Notes: a model not told the origin generated them from the sequence alone. 64,000 bases of DNA from Hyposmocoma kahamanoa (GCF_003589595.1 NW_020654422.1:11303125-11367124); one strand, 5' to 3'; shown: positions 44,180 to 56,632, numbered from the stretch's first letter. Translations and numbers: made by a program.

Positions 44180-47100
44180 TAGCTACTTTGCCAATCTAAC
44201 TTAGGTATCCTTTCCATTCAAAGTATCACGTGCACAGATAAACTATAAATCTATTGAAGACCAAAATAATAAGTTAATATTGTTAGAGAAGAAAGGTCTC
44301 CATTCCACAATCACAGGTTTCACATTACCATTCTAACTATTAAAATCTCTCAGAGTTAAAATATACTTGTACTAAATTATACCCGTTCCGTACAATGGAG
44401 AAAAAATAAGCCTCTAGTGCTTTTTCATAGGAATTCTCGTCATCATGTATACCGAAATACAAATTGTAAGTTTTTAATTAATGAAAAACTCGTTAATGTA
44501 GATTATTTCTGACAATACGTACCTCGGCTACCTTAATCCATTTTTGATAACGTCGTTATAATCTACAACTTCATGTACAAAAGCTCACTTAAAGTACCTT
44601 CTTGTATGTAAGATCCTTATTCACCCATCATACCCTCCTATGTACTATTTTTGTATCGATATTGTAAATATGCGCTGACTCTAGTAGAAATTAAAGCAAA
44701 TATTCTTAAGGTATATTTGTTAATCGTTCTCAGGCAGACTTGTTAAATTATATAGAATATACTCAGTCGTAGATCAAGCTATACAAAGAGTCGTTTTTAT
44801 CAAATTGGAACGCTGTATTGTATTTACATGTTTTTTTTTATTGTAATGGTATTAATTACAGAAAATAGATTACAATATTATTTTTAAACAAATTCGATTT
44901 TTTTTAAATCAGTAAATTTGCATTCCAATTATAAACTGTACACAGCATAAAGAAAACTATAAATTTAATCTTTTAAAGAAAAAGTTAAGAAAATGTTAAA
45001 TAAAAAGGTCTTAGAATAGTCTAAACGAGTTTTTTAATGTCAGACTTTTTGAATGCGGGAAGACTATCATGAAATACATATCGTGGTTACAACAAATATT
45101 ATATGTAGAACGTACATTTTGACTATTTACAGAAAGTTTTTTATTATCTATAAAAGCTTGATTAAAACATAATTGAGGTCGGCGAATTAAACCGTTGACA
45201 CTCTTATGCAGATGACGTAAGGTACATTTATATATTTAGATGTACAATATTATGAACTTATACGTTCGTAACTATAAAATAGATACAAATGTTTTCATCA
45301 GTTCCATTTTATTTACATTCACGCATTGCGTATTTATTTCCTTTAATGCAAATTAATAATATGGGATTTTGCAACTAAACCAAGTCGTGACAGGAACCCG
45401 TGATTTATGTTTCATTGAAATAGATCTCCAAGTAGAGTAGGTACTTTAGTACCATCTGTAAATGGTATGTGCATGGATAATACTTATGGCAAATGGAGAA
45501 ACTTTCAAATGTGGTAACTTTTATGTAAGTTGATGCTGCTTTAAAGAGTATTTGTGCTACTTATTATCTGGTCATAACTTAAACTTCGAAAGACCAAATT
45601 TCAATCTAGGTGCAATTTAAGGCTATAGGCCATTTACACTAACTAATAAAAAATTAACAACAGATTTGTTCAGTTTCATGTTGGCTTGTCAGTTGTTCAT
45701 AAATTTTGTCTATGTGATCCATTTTTTTAAATCACGCAAAGAGCTTCTTTAATATTAAAGATATATGCGATAGGGCAATAGCGCATTGTGTAATGTTACA
45801 CATTCGATTCGTTGATATCGATATGCGTATCGAGTGACAGGTTCCGCTCTAATCCTTGTATGAGTCGGAATACAAACAATCACCTCAGGAGAGGTATGCG
45901 TACTAAGTACTACTTATACTCAAATATTAAACGGGGTTTGATAAAGATGGCTTCGACTACAATTGTACATATTTTATATAATCTTCGCTAATCGCTACTG
46001 CAAAACACTGAATGAGAATTTATTGTTATTACAAACTTAATTGTGATTTTGTAATTGTGCGTTGCCACAACTTCTGAAAGATCAGATGTGACTAATGCAG
46101 AGTTGCACCCCTTGTGCAATAAGGCTATTAGACCATTAGACCAAAAGATTTAAAGAGTCTGCGAACGAAATTAGTCGATAATTTTTTTATGATTAAATAG
46201 AAGAATTATAAAATCTCACTTGCACATGATTTGTTTCATGTAGTTCGTATTATTTTTATAACATTTATGTGTGGTCACATGTCGCTTTATTATACCAGGG
46301 GTACGAGTTGATAAAATAATAGAAATTTGTTTTAAATCGGGTAATGTACGTAAATATGTGGACTGCCCGAGCAATACCAGCTCCGCACACTCTATAAACG
46401 TCGCTAATAACAAATACAATGAAAAATCTACATATATAACGAAATGACATAGTCTGCTGACGAAAGATTGAAGCTAGATAATAATTATTTACAGCCCCGC
46501 GGTAACAAAGGTCCGTTAAGCTTTTTCTTCACTATTGTTGCGGTATGTGAGAGATACTTAAGTAAATTACCAGCTTCGAATGCTTTTATGATCGCTGTAT
46601 ACACGTAAAAAATAATAGCAGGTTTGTGATGTTATAAACAAAATTGAACAATAATAAAATTCGTTATAACTTCGTGTTGAGAATTAGTGATGCAACCGAC
46701 CACTGATTCTGCTTCCGTAACAGCGGAAGTTCCGCACGCTTTTTCACATCTTTTTCCGTTTCTGTGTCCGCAACTTTTATAACTGAACTTAATCGGAAGT
46801 TTATAATGTTCGCGAGACGCGCGTGCATATAGGCGGTGGGGCGCATGTTTTTTTAGCAGTTAAGTGCAATTATGAAACGAAAAACAATTCTATTGTCTAA
46901 TCTATATTCAAAATTTATTGTGTAATCTATTTTCAAAAATAGTCCTATTTGAAACTATTTCGTTGATATCTTTGGTATAAAATACTAATAAATACTATTA
47001 TTTACACTACTGTTTCCGCAACCGCTTCCGTTTCTGTTAAGATTTACTTTTGATATCTGTTTCCTATTGTGAATCGATTGGAAAGTTACTTTGTAAATAC

Positions 47101-47330
47101 CAGTATTGTACATATACATAAAGATATTACGCTTATCCGCTCTCTTGACCAAGCTCAATTCGATCAAGTTGTATTACATAAGAATACTGGTCTGGCCCTC
47201 TGTCAATATAATCGTAAGTTATGTGAACTTTATGGGAAATCATATTCGTCGATTTTTTTATATAATTATATGTTAGATTTAATGTGAGTTACATTCGACC
47301 ATTTTTTATCGCGTTCAAACTAGTAAGCGT
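44180..47330. other. Long intergenic stretch, nearly blank
   Basis: AT-rich. Around 46690-46850 and 46990-47060, phrases such as TTCCGCAACCGCTTCCGTTTC recur, and GTGATGCAACCGAC near 46687 looks like a hAT-type end, but no matching right end was found. No exon supported. Confidence 0.4.
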
Positions 47331-47356
47331 TTTGTAGATACTAGTTTCTGGCAAAG

Positions 47357-47524
47357 ATGGACAAAGGCCTGGGTTTAAATCGGGTTAAAAATTCATTAAC
47401 GAGACGAAGTTATTTAGATCAGATAAAGGAAAAAGTGAATGTCGTGTCGTATCAGGAAATCAAGGCTAAAGCGCTAAACAGAGATGATTGGCGAGTACTC
47501 CACCGACAAGAGCCTAGCTCTTAA
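47357..47524 (+). pseudogene. LINE C-terminal stub
   Basis: The frame reads MDKGLGLNRVKNSLTRRSY, then LDQIKEKVNVVSYQEIKAKA and LNRDDWRVLHRQEPSS to TAA. The RRxYLDQI...SYxExKxxAxxRxxWRxLHRQ pattern is the extreme C-terminus of RTE-like LINE proteins. It is intact over this short length but truncated upstream. Confidence 0.75.
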
Positions 47525-47724
47525 ACAAGAAGAAGAATGTGCATGCCTAGCAGTAAGTGACAGTCCTCTGGATCGCAAGCTGGGTATTTTGTGGAGTTCT
47601 CTCTCTCTCTCCTCTCATTCGTCTAAAACGATTTTTACATCGAAATTTTTAAGAAATGTAAAATTATATGAAATTCCGTATTACTTTACGCGTAAAATAG
47701 ATATAAAAAAAAATATTTCCACTC

Positions 47725-47815
47725 ACGATTTTGGGCAGAAATGGGTTAATACCAGCTTTAGGTAAAAACCCGGTAAAGAAACCGGACGCGTTGATTGGGG
47801 TTTAACCCACTGCCC
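47725..47815. repeat. Inverted repeat with GGGTTAA/TTAACCC arms
   Basis: TTGGGCAGAAATGGGTTAA faces TTAACCCACTGCCCTTAA across about 55 bases that include a smaller CCCGGTAAAGAAACCGG hairpin. Confidence 0.65.
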
Positions 47816-47944
47816 TTAACTGGTTTCTGGCCATGTGACATATAAGGTTCGTGTTCCTGTGATTGCGCTGCCTTCCCTCAACCTCCAATCCGCAACAGTG
47901 AAAACGGAGAACCCTACCACCAGTAAACGGCTCGTATATACGAC

Positions 47945-48180
47945 ATCATCATCCATTACCACTTATTACACGTTCCTCTGCTGGGCACAGGTCTCCTTTA
48001 AGGAAAATGCTGGAAGGAAGGAGGTCTTTAGACATTTTCCAAAAGATGTAAACCCTCTTCGAAGTGCAGGTTTCATCACGATGTTTTCTTTTATAGTTAG
48101 CGAGAGGTGGCGCTACTAAACATTTACTATGTTCTCTATACACAATTTTTGTAAGCAACCGTTATTCCACTAGGCCACCA
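47945..48180 (-). mobile_element. tRNA-derived SINE, family B copy 5
   Basis: Minus-strand copy: the tail GATGATGTCG-like and CTGCTGGGCACAGGTCTCC are at the left, and the head GGTGGCCTAGTGGAATAACGG is at the right. A short insertion with GTTAGCGAGAGGTGGCGCTAC lies in the middle. Confidence 0.78.
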
Positions 48181-48189
48181 TTGCTCGCT

Positions 48190-49865
48190 CATGTTTTTAG
48201 AACAGACCGGAGGAATGTCAATTTTGCTCTTGCTTTAGAATACCTACCGCATACATACATAGGTAGTGTGTGTAGTACAGGTAATTAACTATGAAATATA
48301 TTTATATACGTTAAAACGCTCTGGGGACCTACTATGTGCTTATAAGCAGCCAGCCAAGTTCCATGCAATTCACTTGACGTGGTAAAACTGAATTGCTTTA
48401 ATTCGTATCATGACCTACACAAAGTTGAACGGGAATGGCATGACAGGACGATGAGTTTTACTATAAGAAAGTGACTGGCAAGATGACATCTAACAAGAGC
48501 GATGGACCTACATACTAAATCATAATATGAAAGAAATAGACAGATGTACTATCCTGGAAGCGTTCAAGCACTATTAACCAATTGTGTTCAAAAAGAGAAT
48601 AATTATATTGTATTTGTTGTTTTGTAATATCGGCAACTTTTCAATCATATTTACAATTTGTCGTACGACAAAATTGCATGTCATGTCTAGTCATTGTCAT
48701 GTCATATCATTGAAATTAATAAGGTGAGTTTGTAATTTGATAACATAATTCGAACGTATATTAAAATTATTAAAATTCCATTTAACAATTTCAATAATAT
48801 TCATGCCAATAATTTATCAACAATACTTTAAAGATTGGAAAAAACTAAAATTTTCAAAAAACGCTCTATAGTTAATAAATTGACAATTGACTATATAGCC
48901 TATAAACATAATAAATAATTATGAAACTGAAAATACAATAAAACTTAACCGAAATTTGTTAAAAATGTAACAAAGTCTAAAGTAAATTATACATGGCGTA
49001 ACTGTTTTTGAATTGCTTATTTTTACAGACTTACATGTAAGTCAATGGCTGATACAAATCAATTAACTTGTCAATGGCTGATACAAATCAATTAACTTTA
49101 TGTGCTTTAGTCGCCCGACCTTACTATTGTTACTTCAATCAAAATTACTGCTTACTTATGTAGGTACCTATCAAATTACCTACACCTACATCCTGTACGA
49201 TTCAACAATCCACGTCATTTTGTCGTAATCTCTGAAGCGAACGTCATATTCACCCACGTAGTTCTCGTCCTTGTTTGCCTTGATTTCATTACTAGAATTT
49301 AGTATCGTTCACAATTATAATAATATACTTGTAACATATCTTGTATTTAATAAATTTATTTCCTGTCTTTCTTTCTAATAATAATAATAATAATAATAAT
49401 GACCTGCCTCCGTGGCAATTTTAATTGAAGAAATATTATTTGCACCGATGAATGTTATCTCTTGGAACGGCTTATCCTTTCTGTTACAATAAAGTAATAA
49501 AACCATTATTAACACTTCTTTTACTCAAAGCGTAAATGGAATTAATGATCTTGGTCCATCGTAAGAGCCATGGGTGCGCTAAATGCTTTTTCTCAACTCT
49601 AGTTTTGAATTATTTCTTTACTCATCTAGCCGTTTTTTTAAACGTGTAAGTACTTTGTAAAATACCGACTGTCGACACTTTTCTTACTAATTCAAAAAAG
49701 TTAGTTCCGCATAAAGATTACTAAGTTTTGAATTAAGTGCCAATGCGTAAAAGTGTTTAAGCTAGTTTTTTGCACTATACAGAGGGCACGTGCGTTACCA
49801 AGACGGCTCACTCTTTTGTCCTATTGTACTCTAAAGAAAGAGAGATAGAAGCGATAACACGAACC
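48190..49865. other. Intergenic stretch with two small tandem repeats
   Basis: A 29-bp unit (starting GTCAATGGCTGATACAAATC) is perfectly duplicated at 49041-49098. An AAT microsatellite lies at 49377-49401. Nothing else recognised. Confidence 0.6.
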
Positions 49866-49867
49866 GG

Positions 49868-50040
49868 TGCAAATAAAATTTCGCCAAGTACGCCATGCTA
49901 GTTTGCCACGCAGAGGTCCCGGGTTCGATTCCCGATATCTCGTGAGTTTGGGTATAATTTGTGATTGTCTGTGAGTGGCCATGGCGTGCGGGCTATGTTG
50001 AGTGTGTGCGTTATTTATTTATTTATTTAGGTTTACGCGA
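49868..50040 (+). mobile_element. tRNA-derived SINE, family C copy 2
   Basis: It has a tRNA-like head with B box GGGTTCGATTCCCG at 49919-49932, then CTCGTGAGTTTGGGTATAATTTGTGATTG, GCCATGGCGTGCGGGCTATG and a TTATTTATTTATTT tail. Confidence 0.85.
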
Positions 50041-50109
50041 TTCTTACGTATAAGAAATTAAACTATTCAATTAATTTTAATTTAAAAATTAAAATGATCA
50101 AAAACCCAA

Positions 50110-50400
50110 CATTTTGGGGTCCTATACAGGTCATTACAGGTACCATGGTCAACCGTGAAACCGGATTTAGATCCGAAAAGAAACAAGTAAAATTTCCGAT
50201 AAATGAGTTCTTAGGTTTTCGCGATTGTTACACATAGGAAATGAAACTATTTTTCCGGATTTAAATCGCGTATATTTGTTTTTTCAAACAAATATACGCG
50301 ACCATGACCATGGGACCTGTAAAGGGCCCGAAACGTCGGTTTGTTTGAAAAAACAAATATACGCGATTTAAATCCGGAAAAATAGTTTCATTTAAATGAC
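50110..50400. repeat. Two LINE-tail-like Z repeats head to head
   Basis: A minus-oriented copy (50215-50292) and a plus copy (50295-50395) share a 51-base inverted arm: ATGAAACTATTTTTCCGG onward at 50242-50292 against 50340-50391, differing by one base in a T/A run. The plus copy carries GGGACCTGTAAAGGGCCCGAAACGTCGG-type sequence. Confidence 0.75.
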
Positions 50401-50409
50401 TTAAATTAC

Positions 50410-51360
50410 TTTCTCACAAGTAAATACTTTTAATTATTTATATCGTTGGGAAAATGCAATTATAAATACGTAACTGGCATTGGACTCATTTCTGTTATAC
50501 GAGTATATTGGCCAAATCAAAACCGAATTAGCGTGATTTACGGGGATCTATTGTTATCAGTCCGTAGACAACGTAAATTAAGCTTACTGTACAAAAAAAG
50601 GGACCATTGAAATAACAAAATAATAACTGAGCTATAATCCGTGTCAGCATTAATTTCTCTGTGTTTGTTACAGATTTTTGTATAGGGTTTAAACAGTTTT
50701 TTTACTAAGTAAATAATAATAATATAGTTTATTTCCTTCACACACAACTCTATTACACTATGTTGTAAACCAAAACATCTGTTGTCAGTAAAGACTGGAG
50801 CCTAAACTAGGATACCTTATGCTATAGGTATTCAGGCCTCCACCTACTCTACCTAAAATATTCTGAAAACAATGACTACGATAAGAATTATTCACATGAG
50901 AGATAAGCAAAAATTTCATTTTTACTTTTATTTAAATTTTGCAAACTAATCAAAATTAAAAAAAACGTAAAAATTTCATTTAAACAAAGCAAAATTTAAA
51001 ATACTCAGTGCTTTTAATCATGTTGTCGTGAATGTTACAAAAGTTTATTCTTAGGAATAAGGACCTCTGTTATGTTCATAATGAGTGGGTAGACATCCTA
51101 GGTCCCTACCTACTCTATTTCAATGAAGAAGAATAACGAACTTGAAACTGGTATTATATTCAGTGTTACACACAAACATAAATTCAATTAAATATAGTGC
51201 AAAAAATGAAAAGTAAATGTACCTACTTGAATTTTACAGATACTGGTAAAGCTTTGACTCTAGGTATATTTAGGAGTTTACAAAGTAAACTGCAGTTTAG
51301 GGTATATCACGGAGAATGTGCGGTAGAATTGCATAATTTAATTCCGCCTTCCCCTTACCA
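50410..51360. other. Intergenic stretch
   Basis: No features supported. Confidence 0.45.
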
Positions 51361-51365
51361 TCATC

Positions 51366-51590
51366 GGGGGACCTAGACGTTGGCTGGGATTCCGCCCGTT
51401 TCTTATAGATATTCCAAGGATTAATATGAAGAGTTTCGCTTCCGCATTCATATGGCGAGCAGCTAGGGAGTGGAATTCCCAGCCCGCGGACGTATTCCCC
51501 GAACGCAATAACTTGGAACTTTTCAAGGCGAATTTAAATAGGCATTATTCAGGCGTACACGCTACATCGTCGTTACTTATCGTCCGGTGA
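51366..51590 (+). pseudogene. LINE C-terminal stub (Jockey/R1-like)
   Basis: An open frame to TGA reads GGPRRWLGFRPFLIDIPRIN, MKSFASAFIWRAAREWNSQP, ADVFPERNNLELFKANLNRH. The SFxxxxxRxWNxxPxxhFPxxxNLxxFKxxhNRhh pattern is the end of a LINE ORF2. Truncated upstream; the 3' trailer probably continues to about 52220. Confidence 0.8.
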
Positions 51591-51599
51591 GATGGAGGT

Positions 51600-52530
51600 G
51601 AAATGCGCACTTGAAGAAAAAAGTTGTTACTATTTTGTAAAGGTGTTTTTTGGCGAACTCAACGACTTTCTTATTTTGTTTTAAGGGGTAATAGCAATTT
51701 TTATGGAGTACTTCCTTAGTAACGTGCTTATTTTATCCGTAACTCACGTACACAAGGACAATACTGGTGGTCGTTGTCTCTGGTTACTTCTGCCTGTCTT
51801 TATAGGGTTTTGTTTTGCATGTTTTTACTGATACGACGTTCTGTTGCAAAATTGTCTTGTGCTTCTTTCTCGTGTCTGGTGATGTTTATATAAAAGAAAT
51901 TAAGCTGTTGTAAGAAATCGGTAATTAATGAACAACCATTATGTTCCATGTCTTATAATCTTTAGTTTGTAAATACGCTCAGACACTCTCAAAGACTTTT
52001 CCTTATTTTTAACATTACTTATTATTTAAATCAATTAAATATTTTTGTTGTTTAATGTTTGAATTATTCTTTTAGTTTTGTTTATTAATTTGCTTGTTTC
52101 TCATATTTAAGTTTTTAATTAACCGTAACAGGTACATGTAGTTTAAATTTTATTATGTACGTAATTGTGTTGTGTATATGTGTATATGTTTGCTGATAAA
52201 TAAATACCGATACACATTTGGCAGGTTACTTAAAATAAGCCTTACAAAAAAACAGTTCAAAGGAACTTAAATTTTAATTATTCTTTACCTTGCCAACCAG
52301 GGTTAAACTGTCGTAGTAAGCAAAATAATAACACTTACTTTTTTGTACTACCCAACTTAAAATACCTGAGTTGTAGAATTGTAATGTACGTAAAACCACA
52401 AAGTTTGTCGACCTCATGACAATGATCGCTCCGGTCGCCAGATCTTGACCTTAATGGCATTGGTGTTGTTTTGTGTAATGACCCGTAGTGATGCCAATAT
52501 ATGTAATTATAACTTATTTATTCTTTTATT
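51600..52530. other. LINE trailer and intergenic DNA
   Basis: The first several hundred bases may be the untranslated tail of the LINE stub, ending near TGATAAATAAATACC at 52195-52208. No gene. Confidence 0.4.
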
Positions 52531-52539
52531 ATCGTTTGT

Positions 52540-53039
52540 CATCGAGTATATAACCAGAAATAGAGACGAAATAAGGGCCATATATTCCTGGTAACACATT
52601 ACCGATACAGCTCTTATAAATATCAACTCTCGTTTGCACTGAAATATAGATAGGCCAACTACTGACCTATGTGTACGTCTCCGTATATTCCAAAAAATAT
52701 TTTGTATTTATTGTAATAAAGATAATATCTCTAACAATGCCGTGCTGTTCTATTCGGTGGTGTGGGAAATACATCAAAACATCTAATTACAAAATAAACG
52801 GAATCACATTTCATCGGTAATTAAATATGAAATATGTAATTTTTCAATTTTCGTCCATTATAGCAAAGCTCAAGTTAACTGGTCGATTTGAAGTGAAACA
52901 ATGGATTTGACGACACCCGTCAATTGTTTCGAACTCAGGCTAACAATCGAAGCGCAGTTGTCACAGTAATGATACGGCAGCATAGTTTTCAAATAAATTA
53001 AATGACATTTCGTCTCTATTTCTGTTTATATACTCGATG
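52540..53039 (+). mobile_element. P-element-like non-autonomous transposon with perfect 8-bp target duplication
   Basis: The 33-bp terminal inverted repeats begin CATCGAGTATATAA and end AGAGACGAAAT, with one mismatch. TCGTTTGT lies directly outside both ends (52532-52539 and 53040-53047). Inside are a TATA-like TTATAAATA at 52614-52622, a leader, the THAP-like first exon (52737-52816) and AATAAATT near the right end. A CAT terminus, ~31-33-bp inverted repeats, an 8-bp duplication and a THAP exon together point to the P superfamily, whose transposases begin with a THAP DNA-binding domain. At 500 bp it is an internal-deletion derivative. Confidence 0.85.
52737..52816 (+). pseudogene. THAP-domain first exon remnant of a P-type transposase
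   Basis: From ATG the frame reads MPCCSIRWCGKYIKTSNY, then KINGITFHR, and meets a donor GTAATT at 52817 in phase 2. THAP domains begin with a Cys pair, C-x(2-4)-C, followed about 20 residues later by a conserved F-H/R-F-P stretch, and the spacing here fits. The second half of the zinc finger (CxxH) would lie in the next exon, which has been deleted, so no functional protein is possible. Upstream TATA-like sequence lies about 120 bp before the ATG. Confidence 0.7.
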
Positions 53040-53049
53040 TCGTTTGTAA

Positions 53050-53430
53050 ACTACAAATTGGTAAAGTACTTGATACTTGGTGCAACGGGCTGGTATCCGC
53101 AACTCGACGACAAAGCACCTATTTTGCGTGTGGAATTGGTAATGTATCAAATTAATGCTAATATTCTGTTGGTAAAATTTATTTTGCATTCATAGTGAAT
53201 TTAAACTAACGCGATTTAAAATCGCGTACATTACGGTTGAGTGAGATGATGTCAACGGTCTCTATAAAGAGACCGAAAAGTGATTTGTTTAAAAAAATTG
53301 TTTCATTTTCAATGTACAGGAATTCTGAAAACCTAAGGACTCGATCTGTACTCATTGCTTTATCCATTATGAAATAATATAACTATGGTAGCTGTAAAGG
53401 TACATGGTTGAGTGAAGAAAAACTCCTATA
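53050..53430. repeat. LINE-tail-like Z repeat, copy 3, in otherwise blank DNA
   Basis: At 53240-53345: a perfect hairpin CGGTCTC-TATAAA-GAGACCG followed by AAAAGTGATTTGTTT, ATTGTTTCATTTTC and GAAAACCTAAGGACTCG, the Z module order. CGCGATTTAAAATCGCG at 53210-53226 is a separate 17-base palindrome. Confidence 0.6.
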
Positions 53431-53436
53431 TTTCTC

Positions 53437-53640
53437 ACAGGCTACGGCAAAAAAGCCCTTAAAACAAAAAAACAAAGATCTGTAACAAACGCATAGAAAA
53501 ATTCCTAAGGTCTGCTGTAACTCATTTGATAGAGTGGTTGACCTGGATTGGCAAAAACAGACACAGGTTCAAGTCCTGTCAAATCATAGGAATTTTTATT
53601 TATGTTCGTTCGATCTTTGTATTAATAATTAAATAATACC
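53437..53640 (+). mobile_element. tRNA-core repeat, family A copy 3
   Basis: Left arm ACAAAGATCTGTAACAAACG through AAAAATTCCT, tRNA-like core with GTAACTCATTTGATAGAGTGG (A box) and GGTTCAAGTCCTG (B box), right arm AGGAATTTTTATTTATG through GATCTTTGTATTAATAAT. The arms pair over about 30 bases. Confidence 0.82.
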
Positions 53641-53649
53641 ATTTTCCTC

Positions 53650-56625
53650 ATATAATTATAGAAAAAAGGTGGTCAGTTCCACCTAGTGTATCCACTGTAC
53701 CTACATACCAGACCTCATTATTTGCACCTGTACAATAATGTTTAATGTATTCAGTATGCAACTTATTAGGTACATACTAGAGTACATTTTTTTATGACAC
53801 TCAAAAATCGAGTATAGCAAATTAAGTTGTAACAAATAACCGACACAACATGTATTTAATGCCTTTATCAGAGCTAACGATTCGAAACTACTTATGTACT
53901 TAGTTTATTTGCAATTTTTTGTCATACAATCTATGTATTACGCTTTTTGTACGATTAATCGTAGAGCTGTAAATCAACATCAACGACTAAGCACTGTCCT
54001 TGGTTGTTTCGTGACCGCTCTAGAGAACAGGTGCTGGCAAAGGAATCGTGAAATTTCCAGCATTGAAAATGGAGGTGTTACTATGAAAATAATTATCTAC
54101 GCCAAATAAATGCCATTTGTTTTAAACACAAACTGAAAATACTGTTGCTGCGGTTGTTTTGTCCTTAAAAGAAACCATGAGAGCAACTTGAATATTTAAA
54201 AATAAGACTTGTTAAAGAGCGTTTACTAAACGTGAACATTTTTTTTACAGAATTTTTTATAGCATTGTTTTTGAGTTCCGAAACGCTTTAAGTTTTGTAA
54301 AATAAAATACAATACAATGTTTGAAATTTTAACACAGACGCTGACATGGAACATATAACTTTGGAATTTCATTAATTTCAAGAGGTACATTGTACATACA
54401 TGTACGTACTTACCTATATAATTCGGCTCGTCTGCTCTACGAATAGCTTTTCTTAATCCATGGCAAAACAATCTTCGTGAATGAGATTTGCACCGGCTCC
54501 GCTTGACAATAGTTTAATCTGGCGATGACAATGCCTTGATTATAGAGTCTCTCGCTATCGCGAATTATATTTTGCAATACCAAAACGCCGGTTGAATTAC
54601 CGAATCGATAATTAGGAAGCTACGTTCAAAGTCACGTTTGCAAACTCTATTACTATACTTTGGTGAACGCTTTTGACAACTGATAGATTGATTGTACGGC
54701 AATGGTTTAGCACAATTAATATAATTTACCTGATAATAATCCTTATTCAATTTTCCGTTCTGGAGATATCAACTGCCTTGTGTTTGTGTGTCTTCATATC
54801 CTGAATCGCCGAGATAGCATTGATTTTTTTGGCATCAATTCGTTTTGTTCAGAGCTCATCCGTGTGCTTTGTTTTCAGGGTTATTGCAGTATTGTGATGA
54901 TGATGCCGGTCCTAGTCTCACCTTGGTGTAGGTAATGTCGGGTAATGTTCAGCTCATACGACGTCATTAGTACGTGGCGTATGAACAGTCTGTTGTACAT
55001 TGCTGTCATTAAGAGAACTATTTGTTATACGTCTTTTCTAAGGTCACGGCCACAGTACAGGGGTTTCGACAACTACGCATTAAGCCATTGATGAGTTAAA
55101 ATGAGAGCAAGTCAACAATGATGTGTCGTCGAAAAAATCAATGGCCCATGCAAAAAGACAAATATTTACGACTGTTTTGAATGCCAAGCGTAGGTATTTC
55201 TTTCAAATTTTTTTACATTATACCAAAGAAACACTTTAGTGTAAGTTACAATTCCTTCTTGAAATAAATTAAGCAACGAAACTACGCTCAACAAATTGTA
55301 AAAAAAACTTCAATTATAATGATCTGATGACATAAGTTTTAGTTACTGCAGTAAGTTAACAAGGTCCTTTTGTCTCGGAGCTCCTTTCTTAAGACAGCCT
55401 TATGGCCAATTACAAGCTTAATGTCCTTTGTGGCCTTAAGATTTGTAATTACATCACAAAACCTGCAACTAACCTAGTTTTATAATTATTGAGTTGTGCT
55501 AGAAAATTTGTGCATATTGGTGTTTTAAAGAAGCTTTAGAAAAGCTACGTAAACTGTTTTGTTACACCTAAACAGACCTTTCTATACAGTATTTGCAATA
55601 CAGCTGCGATTCATACCTATATGGCAAAACACACCTAGATTTTCCCTTGTAATTAGTCGCGTTCTAAGGCAACGTTAAGTTATAAATAATTTGCTGCTTA
55701 CATACGTAGGTACTGTCCTCCAAAACTGAAATTGAGTTGATAAAGTTAACCAAATACTAACATAATATTGTTATTGTTGGCGACAGATCTTCTTTCTTAT
55801 ACTCTTTTTTTATGTAATTTTCATATTTGGAATTAGTTTTGTTTTACTGTCCGCTGTGAATTGCTAACATTGTGTTTAAGATTATAAAATTTTCGCCAAA
55901 AATAAGTGCTTTCCCTCCGCCGCTGCCTGCTGCTCATTCCTGCCGCTCGCCTGCTATCGCTTTTAGTTATCAAGTTATAACAAACCAATGTTTCGGGTCC
56001 TTCACAGATCCCACGGTCACGGCCGACCGTTTGTATGAAACAAACAAAAATAAAGGTATACACGATTTTAGATCTAAAAAAATAGTTTCATTGATAATAA
56101 TATTATCTACATTAAATAAATGTATTATTTTGCAAGAATACTTTAAAATACGCTGGTTACGTATTGGGGAGATAATAATATTGTACTCTTCTTTTTTACT
56201 TTAGGAAGTGTGATACGTTTTCTGCCTTTCTATTTCAAAGTCAGTTGAACGACGGCTTATCAATAACAAATTGACTATATTATAATTGCTTTGAGATCAC
56301 TATCACATTAGTGACTTACAATAGAATAACACAAACTTGTTTTTATAACTATCGTTTTGTGTTTCTCAGTCGATTACGACCCTATCATTACGTCTTTCGG
56401 TCTTTCACATTTCATTTTTAATTAATAAAGTAATTGTGGTCAAAATGTTACCAATCGCTTTTAGTGATAGTGGAAAATCGTGATTATAAACTTTTGGTCG
56501 TTTGATAGTATTGTACTTAGATAAAAGGCAAACAAAATGCAGTCACGTAAAACTCGAGTTTAGCACAAAAATGTACCGTGATGTTCAAACGGTTGTTACA
56601 AAACGTTACAAACAAATTTTAAAGA
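53650..56625. other. Long intergenic stretch with one Z repeat
   Basis: 55990-56090 is a diverged Z repeat (GGGTCCTTCACAGATCCCAC...AAAAAAATAGTTTCATTG). At 54436-54620 the minus strand shows short protein-like runs in different frames (for example FCHGLRKAIRRADEPNYIG before a GTAAGT); see findings. No firm gene. Confidence 0.4.
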
Positions 56626-56632
56626 GCAGTTG

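Noticed and set aside
46687..47070. hAT element suggested by GTGATGCAACCGAC
   Set aside because: No matching inverted right end or 8-bp duplication could be found within 500 bp.
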